This document shows positions 13,181 to 21,666 of a stretch of 36,074 nucleotides of DNA, one piece after another. Source of the DNA: DATDMG01 sp036518955. GTDB taxonomy: Bacteria; Actinomycetota; Actinomycetes; Actinomycetales; Kineosporiaceae. The notes under the pieces are model-generated. The model ran no database searches and was not told the DNA's origin. It saw nothing but the letters and a program-made list of their open reading frames with translations. Position 1 is the first letter of the stretch. Every line of letters starts with the position of its first letter. A program made the position numbers and the translations under genes. The DNA lies in the NCBI GenBank assembly GCA_036518955.1, contig DATDMG010000022.1:1-36074 (forward strand), in the 5' to 3' direction.

Positions 13181-15889
13181 TCACCTCATGCTGCTGCCGG
13201 CGTCCTGCCCGTACGGGGCTGCCCGCCACGCCGACCACGACAGCCTCGTGGCCTGGTCGTGGATCATGAAAGTCCATGGCCCGCGGTACGAGTTGTGCCG
13301 CCACACGTTGTTCTGGTGGTAAGTGATGTTCTCCTCCACTTCCTGCCCTTGATAGGGAGACCAGCTCGGGTACGAGCCGTAGTTGGAGAACAGGCCGTTG
13401 AACCCGCACCCGTTCGCTGCCGTGCAGCGCGGGATGCTCGCGGGATCCAGCGTGAAGGTGTTGTCCTCCACCAGGAGGTTCTGCGTCTTCCAGCGGCAGT
13501 CGTCGAGATAGGGCGTCTTGGCGATGAGCGAGGGTGTGCCGCAGGCCTGGACGGTGACGACACCAGGGTTCACCAGCGTGGTCATCCCCGTGCTGGAGTT
13601 GGCCGGAGAGCCGGCGAAGCGGTCGGCGTTCTCCCATGCGACGATGCCGGCCCAGTTGTCGACGAAGACGTTCCCGGCGATCCGGAAGGCGGATCCGGCC
13701 GAGCCCGCCACCCGGGAGTCACCACCGGACTCCGACAGGTAGATCGCCCCGACCGGGAAGCCGGGATTATCGGGCCCTGCGACGACGGCATTACGGACGA
13801 ACGTATTGTTCACCATCGTGGCGTTGTAGCTCGTCTCGTACATCAGACCCTCGGCGTCGTTCCCGGAGATGTAGTTCCCCTGGAAGAGGAAGTCGGTGTT
13901 GTTGCTGTCCGCCCAGAGCCCGACCCCACGGTTGTCGTGTACGTAGTTGTTGGCCACCCGCGCTCCCCGGGTGGCCCAGAACTTGCCGCCGCCGGTGCAG
14001 CCACACCCCGGCTGGCGCCTCTCCCAGTCGTCCGTGTTGTTGCCGGCGATCTCGTTGCCGTCGAGGACGACGTCATGGTCGCCGTTGCGGTAGAAGCCGT
14101 TGAACCCGTACTGGCCGTTGCGCCGGATGCAGTTGCCGGTAACTCTGCCCTCCGGGCCTATCATCACACCTGCGCCCGCGTTGTCCTGGATCGTGTTCCC
14201 GCTGATCGTCCAGCGCCGCCCGGAGTCATGGTTCACGGCGCCCTCGTTGGGATTGCCGCCCACCGCGCCGAAGTGCTGGACGGTCAGGTGCGAGATCGTC
14301 ACGTTCACCGCTTCCGTGGTGAACGCGTACCGGTTCACCCGGCGCCCGTCGAGCACAGCGCCCGGCGCCCCGATGAAGGTGTCGCCATCGTGCGGCTGCA
14401 CCTGCGCGTACTGGTCGGATCCGAGCACGTGGGTGCCGGCTGCCAGCCAGTACGTCGTCCCGGGCGCGTGGGCCCGCACCACGTCGGCGAGGTTCTGCGC
14501 GGGCGTCACGGTCACCGCCCCCGCCGGCGCCGACGACGGACCGGCGAGAACCGAGGTGTCGCAAACCGCCGTCGGCGCCGACGGTGCGACCCCGGACGCC
14601 GGCACAGTGATCGACCCGGTCGAGGACGACGCCGTCGGCGCGGTGCTGCTGGCGGCGGTGCTGCTGGCGGCGGTGCTCGACGCCGTGGTCGAGGTCTCGG
14701 TCCTCGCGTAGGTCGAGGTCCCGGTGGTCGAGGTCCCGGTGGTCGACGTCGCGGGGGACGTCGCGCCGGAGCTCCCGGTGGACGACGTCGAGGCGACCGG
14801 TGCCGTCGCGACGGCGGTGTTGCTCGGGGCGGACCTGGAGGTGGTACCGGTGGACCGCGCCGGTTCCGGCGCCACCGGGGCGGGCGGGCAGACGATGGAC
14901 GCCGCCGTCGCTCCCACCAGGCTGTAGGTGACCGGGCCGGTCGCGCAGGTCAGTTGCTGGTGGACGCCGGCCGCGATCCCGACTGCCCCCGGCGGCACGG
15001 CAGCCGTGGCCGGCCGCACCACGAGCGCGCCGACCAGGGCGGAGCGCGCCGCGCCGGTCGCCCAGCTCGAGCGGGCGGAGATGCTGCCGCCCTCCGGCGC
15101 CTGGGCCAGGGCCGTACGGACCTCGTGCCCGAGGGAGGCCGAGGTGATCAGGGCGGCCGACGCCGGAGGGGTGAGACGCGCCCGGGTGCCGACCGCCGCG
15201 GCGGCGAGCACCCAGGTGCTGCCCGGCGGGCTGACCCCGGCCGGCGAAGCCGCCCCCGGCACGGTGGCGGCCGCGGAACGGACGCTCGCAGTGGTGGCGC
15301 TGGCGGCCGCCGTGGCGACGGCGCCGGCTACCGGGGTGTGGGCGTCGATCCCCGAGAAGCCGACCGTGATCATCATGGCGGGCGCCGCCGGCTTCACGGC
15401 GGCTGTCGGTGCGGTCTCGCCCTCCCCGGTGATCCGCCACCAGGTCCCGAGCCGGATCGCGCCGGTGCCGCTCCCGCCGGACGTCTGGTAGGCCTTGTTC
15501 CACCCTGCCATCGTCACCGTCGAACTCGCCGGAGCCTCCACGGTGGCGATCAGCAGGGTGCCGGGCACGGTTCCCTGCGGCAGCCCGGTCCGCGCGACCG
15601 CGTGGGCCGTGGTACTGGTGAAGGTGCGGGCCGCGCCGACCCGGCTGACCACGTGGCTGCAGGACAACCGTACGGTGGTCGTCGTCGCCCTGGACACGGA
15701 CAGGGTGCCTGCCGTGCAGGCCACCGTGCGAGTCCCCGTGAGCCCCGCGAGAGCCACCGGTGCGGTCCCTTGCGAGGGGCCTGTGCCGGCGGCGAGGGCT
15801 GTGGCGGCAGTGCAGGTCAGCAGGGCCAGGGTCGCAGCGGCGGCCAGCCGTCGCCGGCGCCCGCGCAGAATCCGCGACAGATCGGACAT
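13181..15889 (-). CDS. Large secreted right-handed parallel beta-helix protein
   Basis: 902 aa from the ATG at 15889, which has GGGAG 8-9 nt upstream; the frame is open further but lacks a better start. Residues 1-35 form a signal peptide (ILRGRRRRL then AAAATLALLTCTAATALAAG). About 45-330 is an Ala/Thr/Val-rich beta-sandwich-like region. About 335-445 is a Ser/Thr/Ala linker. About 455-850 is a parallel beta-helix with NxTI and GN-type turns: NHDSGRRWTISGNTIQDNAG, NGQYGFNGFYRNGD, CGCTGGGKFW, WADSNNTDFLFQGNYISGND. This fold is typical of polysaccharide lyases, epimerases and sugar-binding surface proteins. It has a clear paralogue at 23798-25471. An extracellular role on the exported polymer is inference; catalytic residues are not identifiable by eye. 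Confidence 0.85.
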   Translation of the reverse strand: MSDLSRILRGRRRRLAAAATLALLTCTAATALAAGTGPSQGTAPVALAGLTGTRTVACTAGTLSVSRATTTTVRLSCSHVVSRVGAARTFTSTTAHAVARTGLPQGTVPGTLLIATVEAPASSTVTMAGWNKAYQTSGGSGTGAIRLGTWWRITGEGETAPTAAVKPAAPAMMITVGFSGIDAHTPVAGAVATAAASATTASVRSAAATVPGAASPAGVSPPGSTWVLAAAAVGTRARLTPPASAALITSASLGHEVRTALAQAPEGGSISARSSWATGAARSALVGALVVRPATAAVPPGAVGIAAGVHQQLTCATGPVTYSLVGATAASIVCPPAPVAPEPARSTGTTSRSAPSNTAVATAPVASTSSTGSSGATSPATSTTGTSTTGTSTYARTETSTTASSTAASSTAASSTAPTASSSTGSITVPASGVAPSAPTAVCDTSVLAGPSSAPAGAVTVTPAQNLADVVRAHAPGTTYWLAAGTHVLGSDQYAQVQPHDGDTFIGAPGAVLDGRRVNRYAFTTEAVNVTISHLTVQHFGAVGGNPNEGAVNHDSGRRWTISGNTIQDNAGAGVMIGPEGRVTGNCIRRNGQYGFNGFYRNGDHDVVLDGNEIAGNNTDDWERRQPGCGCTGGGKFWATRGARVANNYVHDNRGVGLWADSNNTDFLFQGNYISGNDAEGLMYETSYNATMVNNTFVRNAVVAGPDNPGFPVGAIYLSESGGDSRVAGSAGSAFRIAGNVFVDNWAGIVAWENADRFAGSPANSSTGMTTLVNPGVVTVQACGTPSLIAKTPYLDDCRWKTQNLLVEDNTFTLDPASIPRCTAANGCGFNGLFSNYGSYPSWSPYQGQEVEENITYHQNNVWRHNSYRGPWTFMIHDQATRLSWSAWRAAPYGQDAGSSMR
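14641..14750. repeat. 15-bp tandem repeats in the Ser/Thr linker of the beta-helix gene
   Basis: CGGTGCTGCTGGCGG is repeated at 14641-14655 and 14656-14670 with a partial third copy, and GGTCGAGGTCCCGGT at 14711-14725 and 14726-14740 with a partial third. Both units are in-frame (5 codons), so copy number changes lengthen or shorten the linker without shifting the frame. Confidence 0.75.
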
Positions 15890-16536
15890 CCATGTGCTCC
15901 CAACCGTCGTCGGCGCACCCACCGGGGCCGCGCGCGCCGTCGACGAATCTCGTCCGAAACGATCAGTGCTCGCGACCTTCCCGCAGCCTCCCTCAACCGC
16001 GGCATAAGATCTTGATATAGGGCGCATAGGAACGTATACGCCCGGTCATGCCCAGCTAGACGTTCGCTGTTCGGCCCTGGGACGTCGACCAGTTGGGCCT
16101 GGTTGCCGCCGGGTAGCCGGTGGATAATCCGCCGACATCGCGGTGCGACCGCCCCTCACCACCGCCCCGATGTGTCCGCCGGTCCTGTTCCGGCTCTGGG
16201 AGGGCAGGGGCGGCGACTCTCCGGTCGTGCTGGGAGCTGTTCCGGTGCAACACGTCCGGGATGCCTTCCCGCACCGGAGCGCGGCGAAGTGATGGTCACC
16301 GGCGCGCTTCGCCTGACGACGACAAGGCGTGCCGCCTGCTCCGTACTCTATGAGCCGAATGGAGGAGCCCCGTGACCGACGGAAGCGGGGTGACCGACGG
16401 AAGCGGTATCTCGGCGCCGTCCGCCTGCTCTCCTGGGTGCGGCGACGGCACCAGCACAGAGAGGACGGCCAGGAGTGGGCAACGAGCCACCGAGCACCAC
16501 CGATGCGGACAGGTGCCGCGACGCCAGGAGTCGCTC
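15890..16536. promoter_or_regulatory. Divergent intergenic region between beta-helix and GT2 genes
   Basis: No convincing gene. The AT-richest part is 16000-16040, containing TATAC and CTATAT stretches and a CGTATACG palindrome at 16033-16040, and is the likeliest promoter region for the leftward beta-helix gene. An 18-bp direct repeat (GTGACCGACGGAAGCGG plus one base) lies at 16372-16389 and 16390-16407. GGAGGAG at 16361-16367 followed by a GTG at 16372 offers an alternative, longer start for the GT2 gene, but codon bias over 16372-16536 is poor. Confidence 0.5.
16372..16407. repeat. 18-bp direct repeat upstream of the GT2 gene
   Basis: Two adjacent copies of GTGACCGACGGAAGCGG(G/T) at 16372-16389 and 16390-16407, preceded by a GGAGGAG. 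They could be paired regulator sites or the start of an N-terminal extension of the GT2 protein. Confidence 0.8.
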
Positions 16537-17499
16537 GTGACCCGGCCCCGGCTGTCCGTGGGGCTGCCGGTCTACAACGGCGAGCGGTACGTCGGGCAGG
16601 CCATCGAGGCCCTACTTGGTCAAACGTACCAGGATTTCGAGCTGATCATCTCGGACAACGCCTCCACGGACCGGACCGAGGAGATGTGCCGGGAGTACGC
16701 CGCCGAAGACCGGCGGATCCGGTACGTCCGGCAGACCCGTAACCTGGGGGCGGCCCCCAACCACAACCTGCTCATCGACCTGTCCCGGGGTGAGCTGTTC
16801 AAGTGGGCCTCGGCAGACGATCTCTACGCCCGTGACCTGCTCAAGCTGTGCGTCGACGCGCTGGACGCCGATCCCGGCCTCGTCCTGACGCACTCGTACA
16901 CCGCGATCATCGACGACGACAACCGGGTCGTGAACCCGATGCGCTACGGGCTCGCGACGGCGTCCGAGTCCGCCTCCGAGCGATTCCGGAGCCTGCTGTT
17001 CGGTTCCGGTGGGGACGACGACGGCGGCGTCATCCGGCTCTCCGTACTGCGCCGCACCCCGTTGCTGGGGAGCTACCTCCATTCCGACCGGACGATCGTC
17101 GCCGACCTCGCCCTGCACGGGCGGTTCCACCACGTGCCCGACTGGTTGTACTTCCGTCGCGATCACCCCGGCCGGATCGAGCGCAGCTCGGCAACGGTGC
17201 GCTCGTTCTGCGTCACGCTCGACCCCCGCCGGGCGGACCGCCGGCGCCACCCGGCCGTTCGCCTGGTCGGGGAGTACCCGCTGGCGTACCTGCGGATGAT
17301 CGACCGGGCACCGCTGTCCTCGCCGGAACGCTGGGCGTGCCGCAGGTGGCTCGCCGCCTGGGCGGCGAGCCGCTGCATCCCGATCGACCGCCGTCCGCCG
17401 GCCAGCTACGCCGACCTGATGCCCACCCGCTCCGCCGCGGCCGGCACCGTCTCACCCTCGGTCGAGACGGTCGTGGCCGGTCAGGAGCGGGCCGGCTGA
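16537..17499 (+). CDS. Family 2 glycosyltransferase
   Basis: 320 aa with a GT-A fold starting LSVGLPVYNGERYVGQAIEA, the usual N terminus of GT2 enzymes. The nucleotide-binding motif DNASTDRTEE follows, and a DxD-like ASADD near residue 95 (FKWASADDLYARDLL) binds the metal-sugar nucleotide. It should transfer a sugar from a nucleotide donor to the lipid-linked repeat unit at the cytoplasmic face. The GTG at 16537 has AGGAG six nt upstream and gives an N terminus of normal length. It is one of only two plus-strand genes between 3022 and 36074 and converges on the heptose kinase gene, so it is transcribed separately. Donor and acceptor unknown. Confidence 0.9.
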   Translation: MTRPRLSVGLPVYNGERYVGQAIEALLGQTYQDFELIISDNASTDRTEEMCREYAAEDRRIRYVRQTRNLGAAPNHNLLIDLSRGELFKWASADDLYARDLLKLCVDALDADPGLVLTHSYTAIIDDDNRVVNPMRYGLATASESASERFRSLLFGSGGDDDGGVIRLSVLRRTPLLGSYLHSDRTIVADLALHGRFHHVPDWLYFRRDHPGRIERSSATVRSFCVTLDPRRADRRRHPAVRLVGEYPLAYLRMIDRAPLSSPERWACRRWLAAWAASRCIPIDRRPPASYADLMPTRSAAAGTVSPSVETVVAGQERAG

Positions 17500-17631
17500 A
17501 CGGGTGACCGGCGGGACGTACGGTCGGCAGAGCCGGTGGACGGCGCGCCCGCCCCCGGTGTTCAGGGCTTCCGGGAAGCGGCATGCCCGATCCGCGGGGC
17601 GCAGCTCGAGCCAGGCACGGGTTCGACCTCG

Positions 17632-17646
17632 GCGGGCCTCGCCCGC
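17632..17646. terminator. Short hairpin in the convergent GT2 / heptose kinase gap
   Basis: GCGGGC-CTC-GCCCGC, a 6-bp stem, lies 39 nt beyond the kinase stop and 133 nt beyond the GT2 stop. The whole 185-bp gap has no other notable content. It is a weak candidate for a bidirectional end signal. Confidence 0.3.
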
Positions 17647-17684
17647 ACGGACGGTCCCGGTCCGGGTTGGGCGCCGTGGCGGAG

Positions 17685-18674
17685 TCAACCCCAGATGTTG
17701 CGGTGCACGTTGAAGATGACCCGGGACCCCATCGGCTCGATGGCGATCGGCAGCTCGCGCAGGTGGGCGAGCTGATCCCGGACGGCGCCCTGGTTCGCCA
17801 GCGGGCAGACCACCAGCAGGAACCCACCGCCACCGGCTCCGGTCACCTTCGCCCCGGTCGCCCCGGCCGCGAGTGCCGCCTCGACCGCCTCGTCGATCGC
17901 GGTCGTCGACACCCCGGAGGCCAGCGCCCGCTTGGCCTGCCAGCTCTTGTCGAGCGCCACCCCGAGAGCGTCGACGTCCCCCTCGAGCAGGCCGCTGACC
18001 GCCTCCCCGGCCAGGTCCCGCAGCTGGTGCAGCTGCGGCAACCGGTCGACCAGGTGGGCCGTCTGCTCGGCCAGGATGGTGTCGGCGCTGCGGGTGACAC
18101 CGGTGAAGAACAGCAGGAGCTGCTCCTGCAGCCGGCGCCGAGTCGTCTGGTCCAGGGTCACCCGCTCGGACACCACCCGGTCGCCCGGACCGAACCGCAG
18201 GTCGCAGATCCCCCCGAAGGCGGCCGCGTACTGGTCCTGCTTGCCGATCGGCTTGCGGCAGCGCTCGATCTCGATGGTGCAGGCCCGCTCCGCCAGCTCC
18301 GCCGCGGTGACCTGGACACCCTGGTAGGCGAACAGAGCCTGGAGCAGCCCGACGGTCACCGACGAGGACGAGCCGAGCCCGGACCCCGCCGAGGGGATGT
18401 CCGCCAGGGTGGTGATCTCCAGGCCGCCGCGGACGCCGGTCATGTGCAGCGCCTCGCGGACGAGGTCGTGCTCGACGTCCTCGACCCTGGAGACGATCTC
18501 CTTCTTCGAGTAGTTGACGTAGAGGTCATCGTCGAACCGCTGCTTGACGATGACGTACACGTACTTGTCGATCGCGGCATTGAGGACGCGCCCGCCGTGC
18601 TCCCGGTAGTAGTCCGGCAGGTCCGTCCCGCCCCCGACCAGCCCGACGCGCAAGGGCGTCTGGGTGATGATCAC
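17685..18674 (-). CDS. hddA: D-glycero-alpha-D-manno-heptose 7-phosphate kinase (GHMP family)
   Basis: 329 aa GHMP kinase that phosphorylates C1 of heptose 7-phosphate in the GDP-heptose route. Features: N-terminal TPLRVGLVGGGTDLPDYY, with the substrate-binding GGGTD typical of HddA; ATP loop IPSAGSGLGSSSSV (93-106); KQDQYAAAFGG around 165-175; C-terminal GATGAKVTGAGGGGFLLV, GHMP motif 3. The GTG start overlaps the HddC stop by 4 nt (GTGA), and it is the last gene of the heptose operon. HddA-type enzymes use the alpha anomer and lead to GDP-heptose, unlike HldE, which leads to ADP-heptose for LPS. All other steps of that route are within 4.2 kb, which makes the assignment secure. Confidence 0.92.
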   Translation of the reverse strand: MIITQTPLRVGLVGGGTDLPDYYREHGGRVLNAAIDKYVYVIVKQRFDDDLYVNYSKKEIVSRVEDVEHDLVREALHMTGVRGGLEITTLADIPSAGSGLGSSSSVTVGLLQALFAYQGVQVTAAELAERACTIEIERCRKPIGKQDQYAAAFGGICDLRFGPGDRVVSERVTLDQTTRRRLQEQLLLFFTGVTRSADTILAEQTAHLVDRLPQLHQLRDLAGEAVSGLLEGDVDALGVALDKSWQAKRALASGVSTTAIDEAVEAALAAGATGAKVTGAGGGGFLLVVCPLANQGAVRDQLAHLRELPIAIEPMGSRVIFNVHRNIWG

Positions 18675-19372
18675 AGTCCTCGCCTGCCTTCCCAGTCCGC
18701 CCGGGCCTGCTCGAGGGCTGCCGGGGATCCGATGTCAAGAAAGTAGCTGTCCCCGATGGACACCGCACGGGCCCGGCCGACCAGCCGGGGCAGCAGGTCG
18801 AAGCCGATGTCCCGGGGCAGAGGCTCGGGGATCTCGTCGATCACGGCCGGCGCGAATGCGTACATGCCGGCGTTGGCCAGGTCGCCGCGCGGCTGCGCGG
18901 GCTTCTCCGCGAAGCCCACCACGCGGCCGTCCTGCACCTCGACGATCCCGCACTCGGACGGGCGCGGCGCCCGGAAGACTGCCAGCGTGGCAGGCACGTA
19001 CCCCGCGCGGTGCGCCTCCACCAACCCGGTCAGGTCGAAGCCGGTGAGGTTGTCGGCGTTGATCACGAGGAACATGCGCTCCCCGGCGACGAAGTCCCGG
19101 TTGGCGCGCAACGTGCCGGCGCTGCCGAGCAGTTGCGGCTCGTAGGTCGCGTGGACGAGCGGGGGCCCCGAACGGGTCGCCAGGAACTGGGTGACGAGCG
19201 GAGCCAAGTGGTGGGTGTTGACCAGCACCTCCTCCACGCCGGCCTTGACCAGTGCGTCCAGCCACAGGTCGAGCAACGGGCGCTGGCCGATGGTGACGAG
19301 GCACTTGGGGACCGTGTCGGTCAGTGGCCGCAGGCGGGTCCCCAGGCCGGCCGCGAGGAGAAAGGCCTTCAT
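18671..19372 (-). CDS. hddC: Heptose 1-phosphate guanylyltransferase (nucleotidyltransferase)
   Basis: 233 aa. N terminus MKAFLLAAGLGTRLRPLTDT, then VPKCLVTIGQRPLL, is the sugar-phosphate nucleotidyltransferase signature; VINADNLTGFD holds the metal-binding Asp; FAEKP and DIGSPAAL are standard later motifs. By sequence alone it is a generic NTP transferase, but it overlaps the HddA gene by 4 nt and follows the epimerase gene by a 4-nt overlap, and the neighbouring GmhB-GmhA fusion completes the pathway. GTP is therefore the expected nucleotide and D-glycero-alpha-D-manno-heptose 1-phosphate the expected substrate (inference from context). The open frame continues upstream inside the epimerase gene, but the ATG at 19372 is the natural start. 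Confidence 0.87.
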   Translation of the reverse strand: MKAFLLAAGLGTRLRPLTDTVPKCLVTIGQRPLLDLWLDALVKAGVEEVLVNTHHLAPLVTQFLATRSGPPLVHATYEPQLLGSAGTLRANRDFVAGERMFLVINADNLTGFDLTGLVEAHRAGYVPATLAVFRAPRPSECGIVEVQDGRVVGFAEKPAQPRGDLANAGMYAFAPAVIDEIPEPLPRDIGFDLLPRLVGRARAVSIGDSYFLDIGSPAALEQARADWEGRRGL

Positions 19373-20493
19373 CGTGGCCCTCGCCCGTCGGCCCGGCGGA
19401 CGACGCCCAGGGTGCGCATCGTCGCGTCCGCCTGTGCCAGGACGGCTTCCAGGCCGGGCATGCCCTCCAACCAGGCCGCGTACTCGGCCACCGACTCCAC
19501 CGGCGTCCGGCGGGGCACCCAGCCCAACTGCTTGAGGGTGTCGATGTCGGACAGGATGTGCCGGGTGTCCCCGAACCGGTACTCGCCGCTGATCCGGGCG
19601 GGCAGGTCCGAGCCGTAGTGCCGGCGGACGATCTCGGCGAACTCCTGGGTGGTGTAGCCGGCTCCGCCGCCGACGTTGAACACCCGTCCGGCCGCCCGCT
19701 CGTCGGTCAGCACCAGGACGTTGGCGTCGACGACGTCGTGGATGTTGACGTAGTCGCGGATCGCCTGCCCGTCCTCGTAGAGGGTGGGCGCGCCCCCCAG
19801 CCGGTAGTGCAGGTTGAAGATCCGGCATGCCCCGGAGTACGCGTTGTACACCGATTGGCGGGGCCCCTGCACGATGCTGTACCGCAGAGCGACGGTGGGG
19901 ATCCCGTACCGGCGGCCGAGGTTGATCGCGACCACCTCCTGCGCGTGCTTGGACATCCCGTACGCGTTCTGCGGGTTCGAGATCCGCTCGGGAGTGGCCT
20001 GCATCTCCAGCGGCGCGTTGCACACCGGGCAGGTCAGGTCCCAGCGACCGGCCCGCAGCGCGGATTCCGGGCGCATGTCAGGTGTCTGCTCCCCGTGAAC
20101 GCCGCACCGGTAGAGGCCCTCGCCCATCGCCGACTGGGACGAGGCCACCACGACGCGCTGCAGGTCCAGCCTCTCGGCGACGGCGATCTCGAACAGCAGA
20201 GCCGTGGAGGTCACGTTGACGTCGGTGAACCGGGCGAAGTCGGGCAGATAGTCCTGGTAGGCGGCGAGGTGGTAGACGGCGTCCACCCGGCGCAGCAGGT
20301 TGGCGACCAGGTCGCGGTTGCGGACGTCGCCGCGCCACAGCTCCGCGCCCTCGGTGACGTAGTTGGGTCGCCCGTCCCGGTGGACCGGCGCGGTCAGCGC
20401 GTCCAGCACGACGACGTCGTGCCCCAGCTCCACCAGTCGATCGCAGGTGTGCGAGCCGATGAAGCCCGCGCCTCCGGTGACCAGAACCCTCAT
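19369..20493 (-). CDS. SDR-type NAD-dependent sugar-nucleotide epimerase with zinc-knuckle insertion
   Basis: 374 aa. Extended SDR: NAD-binding VTGGAGFIGSH (5-15), VYHLAAYQDY, VASSQS and the catalytic Y178-x3-K182 in NAYGMSKHAQE, followed by ALRYSIVQGPRQ. An insertion before the YxxxK carries C130-x2-H133 (YRCGVHGE) and C155-x2-C158 (CPVCN), which look like a zinc ribbon. I recall the same insertion in a subset of NDP-sugar epimerases, some annotated as dTDP-L-rhamnose 4-epimerases. Here the gene sits between a GT4 gene (4-nt overlap) and HddC, so GDP-heptose or its derivative is a likely substrate (inference). Product configuration cannot be deduced. Confidence 0.87.
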   Translation of the reverse strand: MRVLVTGGAGFIGSHTCDRLVELGHDVVVLDALTAPVHRDGRPNYVTEGAELWRGDVRNRDLVANLLRRVDAVYHLAAYQDYLPDFARFTDVNVTSTALLFEIAVAERLDLQRVVVASSQSAMGEGLYRCGVHGEQTPDMRPESALRAGRWDLTCPVCNAPLEMQATPERISNPQNAYGMSKHAQEVVAINLGRRYGIPTVALRYSIVQGPRQSVYNAYSGACRIFNLHYRLGGAPTLYEDGQAIRDYVNIHDVVDANVLVLTDERAAGRVFNVGGGAGYTTQEFAEIVRRHYGSDLPARISGEYRFGDTRHILSDIDTLKQLGWVPRRTPVESVAEYAAWLEGMPGLEAVLAQADATMRTLGVVRRADGRGPR

Positions 20494-21659
20494 CGACGTC
20501 CTCCCCGCGGGGGTTGCCCCGCCTGGCGTTCTCGGTGGACCTGCCGGTAGACGGCCAGCGTCCGCTCGGCCGTCGCCCGCCAGGTGAACTGGGCGGCCCG
20601 CTGCTGGCCGGCGATCCGCAGCCGCTCGCCCTCCGGCCCGCACGCCTTGACGATCGCCTGGGCGATCGACTCCGGGTCCCGCGGGTCGGCCAGCAGCGCC
20701 GCGCCACCGGCCGTCTCCGGCATCGCGCTGGCGTCCGACGTCACCACCGGGCAGCCCGTCGCCATGGCTTCGAGCAGCGGCAGCCCGAAGGTCTCGTTGA
20801 ACGAGGGGTACACGAAGACGTCGGCCGACCGGTAGAAGTGGACCGTCTCCTCCAGCGGGACCCCGCCGACCCACACCACGTCCCGGGTGATCCCCAGCTC
20901 GTCGGCCAAGGCCCGCAGCTCGGCGACGTAGGTGACGTCGCGGCCGGGGCCGACCACGGCCAGCTGCCGGTCGCCGAGCTCGGCCTTCGCCGCGGCGAAC
21001 GCCCGCAGCAACCCGGCACAGTTCTTGTACGGCCACAGCGACGACACGAACAGCACGAAGGGCTTGCTGATCCCATGCCGGGAGCTGACGTGCCGCCAGG
21101 CGTCCTCGCGGTCTCCGGGGCGGAACAGGTCGTGGTCGACGGCCTCCGGGATCAGGTGCAGCTTGGCGGGGTCGACGTCCAGGTACTGCCGCACCTCCCG
21201 GCGCAGGCTCTCCGAGTTGATGATGACGGCGTCCGCCACCCGCGCCGTCCGCGGGTAGCTCAGTCGCCGGTAGATCCGCGCGGGCAGGCGCACGGATGCC
21301 GGCGCTGTGTAGGCGTGCAGGGTCTTGAAGTGGACCACCAGCGAGGGCGCCGACCGCACCACGGGCGCCATCAGGGTGGACAGAACGTCGATCCGGGACA
21401 GCGGCAGGCGCACCGGCGAGTACAGGTGCTCGCTGAGCGTCCGGCGCGGCGGGCTCTCGTTCGACCACGGATAGGTGACGTAACGGATCTTCGGCCCGTA
21501 GCCGGAGTGCAGGGGCCTCATCGTGGGGCTGACCAGGAGGTGGAACTCCTCCCCCTCGGTCGTCATCGACGCCATCTCCGGGATGATCCGCGTCCAGAAC
21601 CAGTGAGCCCCGGACGGGTGGGCCGGGTCGTCGGTCAACAGATTGATCGCAACGCGCAT
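20490..21659 (-). CDS. Family 4 (GT-B) glycosyltransferase
   Basis: 389 aa. The C-terminal GT-B domain carries PFVLFVSSLWPYKNCAGLL, LAVVGPGRDVTYVAEL and the nucleotide-binding E-x7-E motif in FNETFGLPLLEAMATGCPVV; the N-terminal domain includes NSESLRREV and IPEAVDHDLFRPGD. It is a retaining, cytoplasmic enzyme adding a sugar to the lipid-linked unit. Being embedded between the GmhB-GmhA fusion (7-nt gap) and the epimerase (4-nt overlap), it is the best candidate for the heptosyltransferase of this locus (inference). I chose the ATG at 21659 (MRVAINLLTDD) with a GAGG nearby; an upstream start at 21695 would add 12 residues that overlap the previous gene. Confidence 0.9.
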   Translation of the reverse strand: MRVAINLLTDDPAHPSGAHWFWTRIIPEMASMTTEGEEFHLLVSPTMRPLHSGYGPKIRYVTYPWSNESPPRRTLSEHLYSPVRLPLSRIDVLSTLMAPVVRSAPSLVVHFKTLHAYTAPASVRLPARIYRRLSYPRTARVADAVIINSESLRREVRQYLDVDPAKLHLIPEAVDHDLFRPGDREDAWRHVSSRHGISKPFVLFVSSLWPYKNCAGLLRAFAAAKAELGDRQLAVVGPGRDVTYVAELRALADELGITRDVVWVGGVPLEETVHFYRSADVFVYPSFNETFGLPLLEAMATGCPVVTSDASAMPETAGGAALLADPRDPESIAQAIVKACGPEGERLRIAGQQRAAQFTWRATAERTLAVYRQVHRERQAGQPPRGGRR

Positions 21660-21666
21660 GGCATCC

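Noticed and set aside
14641..14750. CRISPR-like repeats
   Set aside because: Units are 15 bp, directly adjacent without spacers, and in-frame within a low-complexity protein linker.
13154..16015. Long plus-strand frame opposite the beta-helix gene
   Set aside because: It has no recognisable motif and low-complexity Arg/Gly composition, while the minus strand has signal peptide, linker and beta-helix.
16056..16274. Short minus-strand frame upstream of the beta-helix gene
   Set aside because: No ribosome binding site, weak codon bias and no similarity; left as noncoding.
19369..21468. A single 699-aa protein joining glycosyltransferase-like sequence to the epimerase
   Set aside because: The upstream part is an out-of-frame reading of the GT4 gene. 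The epimerase starts cleanly at the ATG at 20493 with an ATGA junction.
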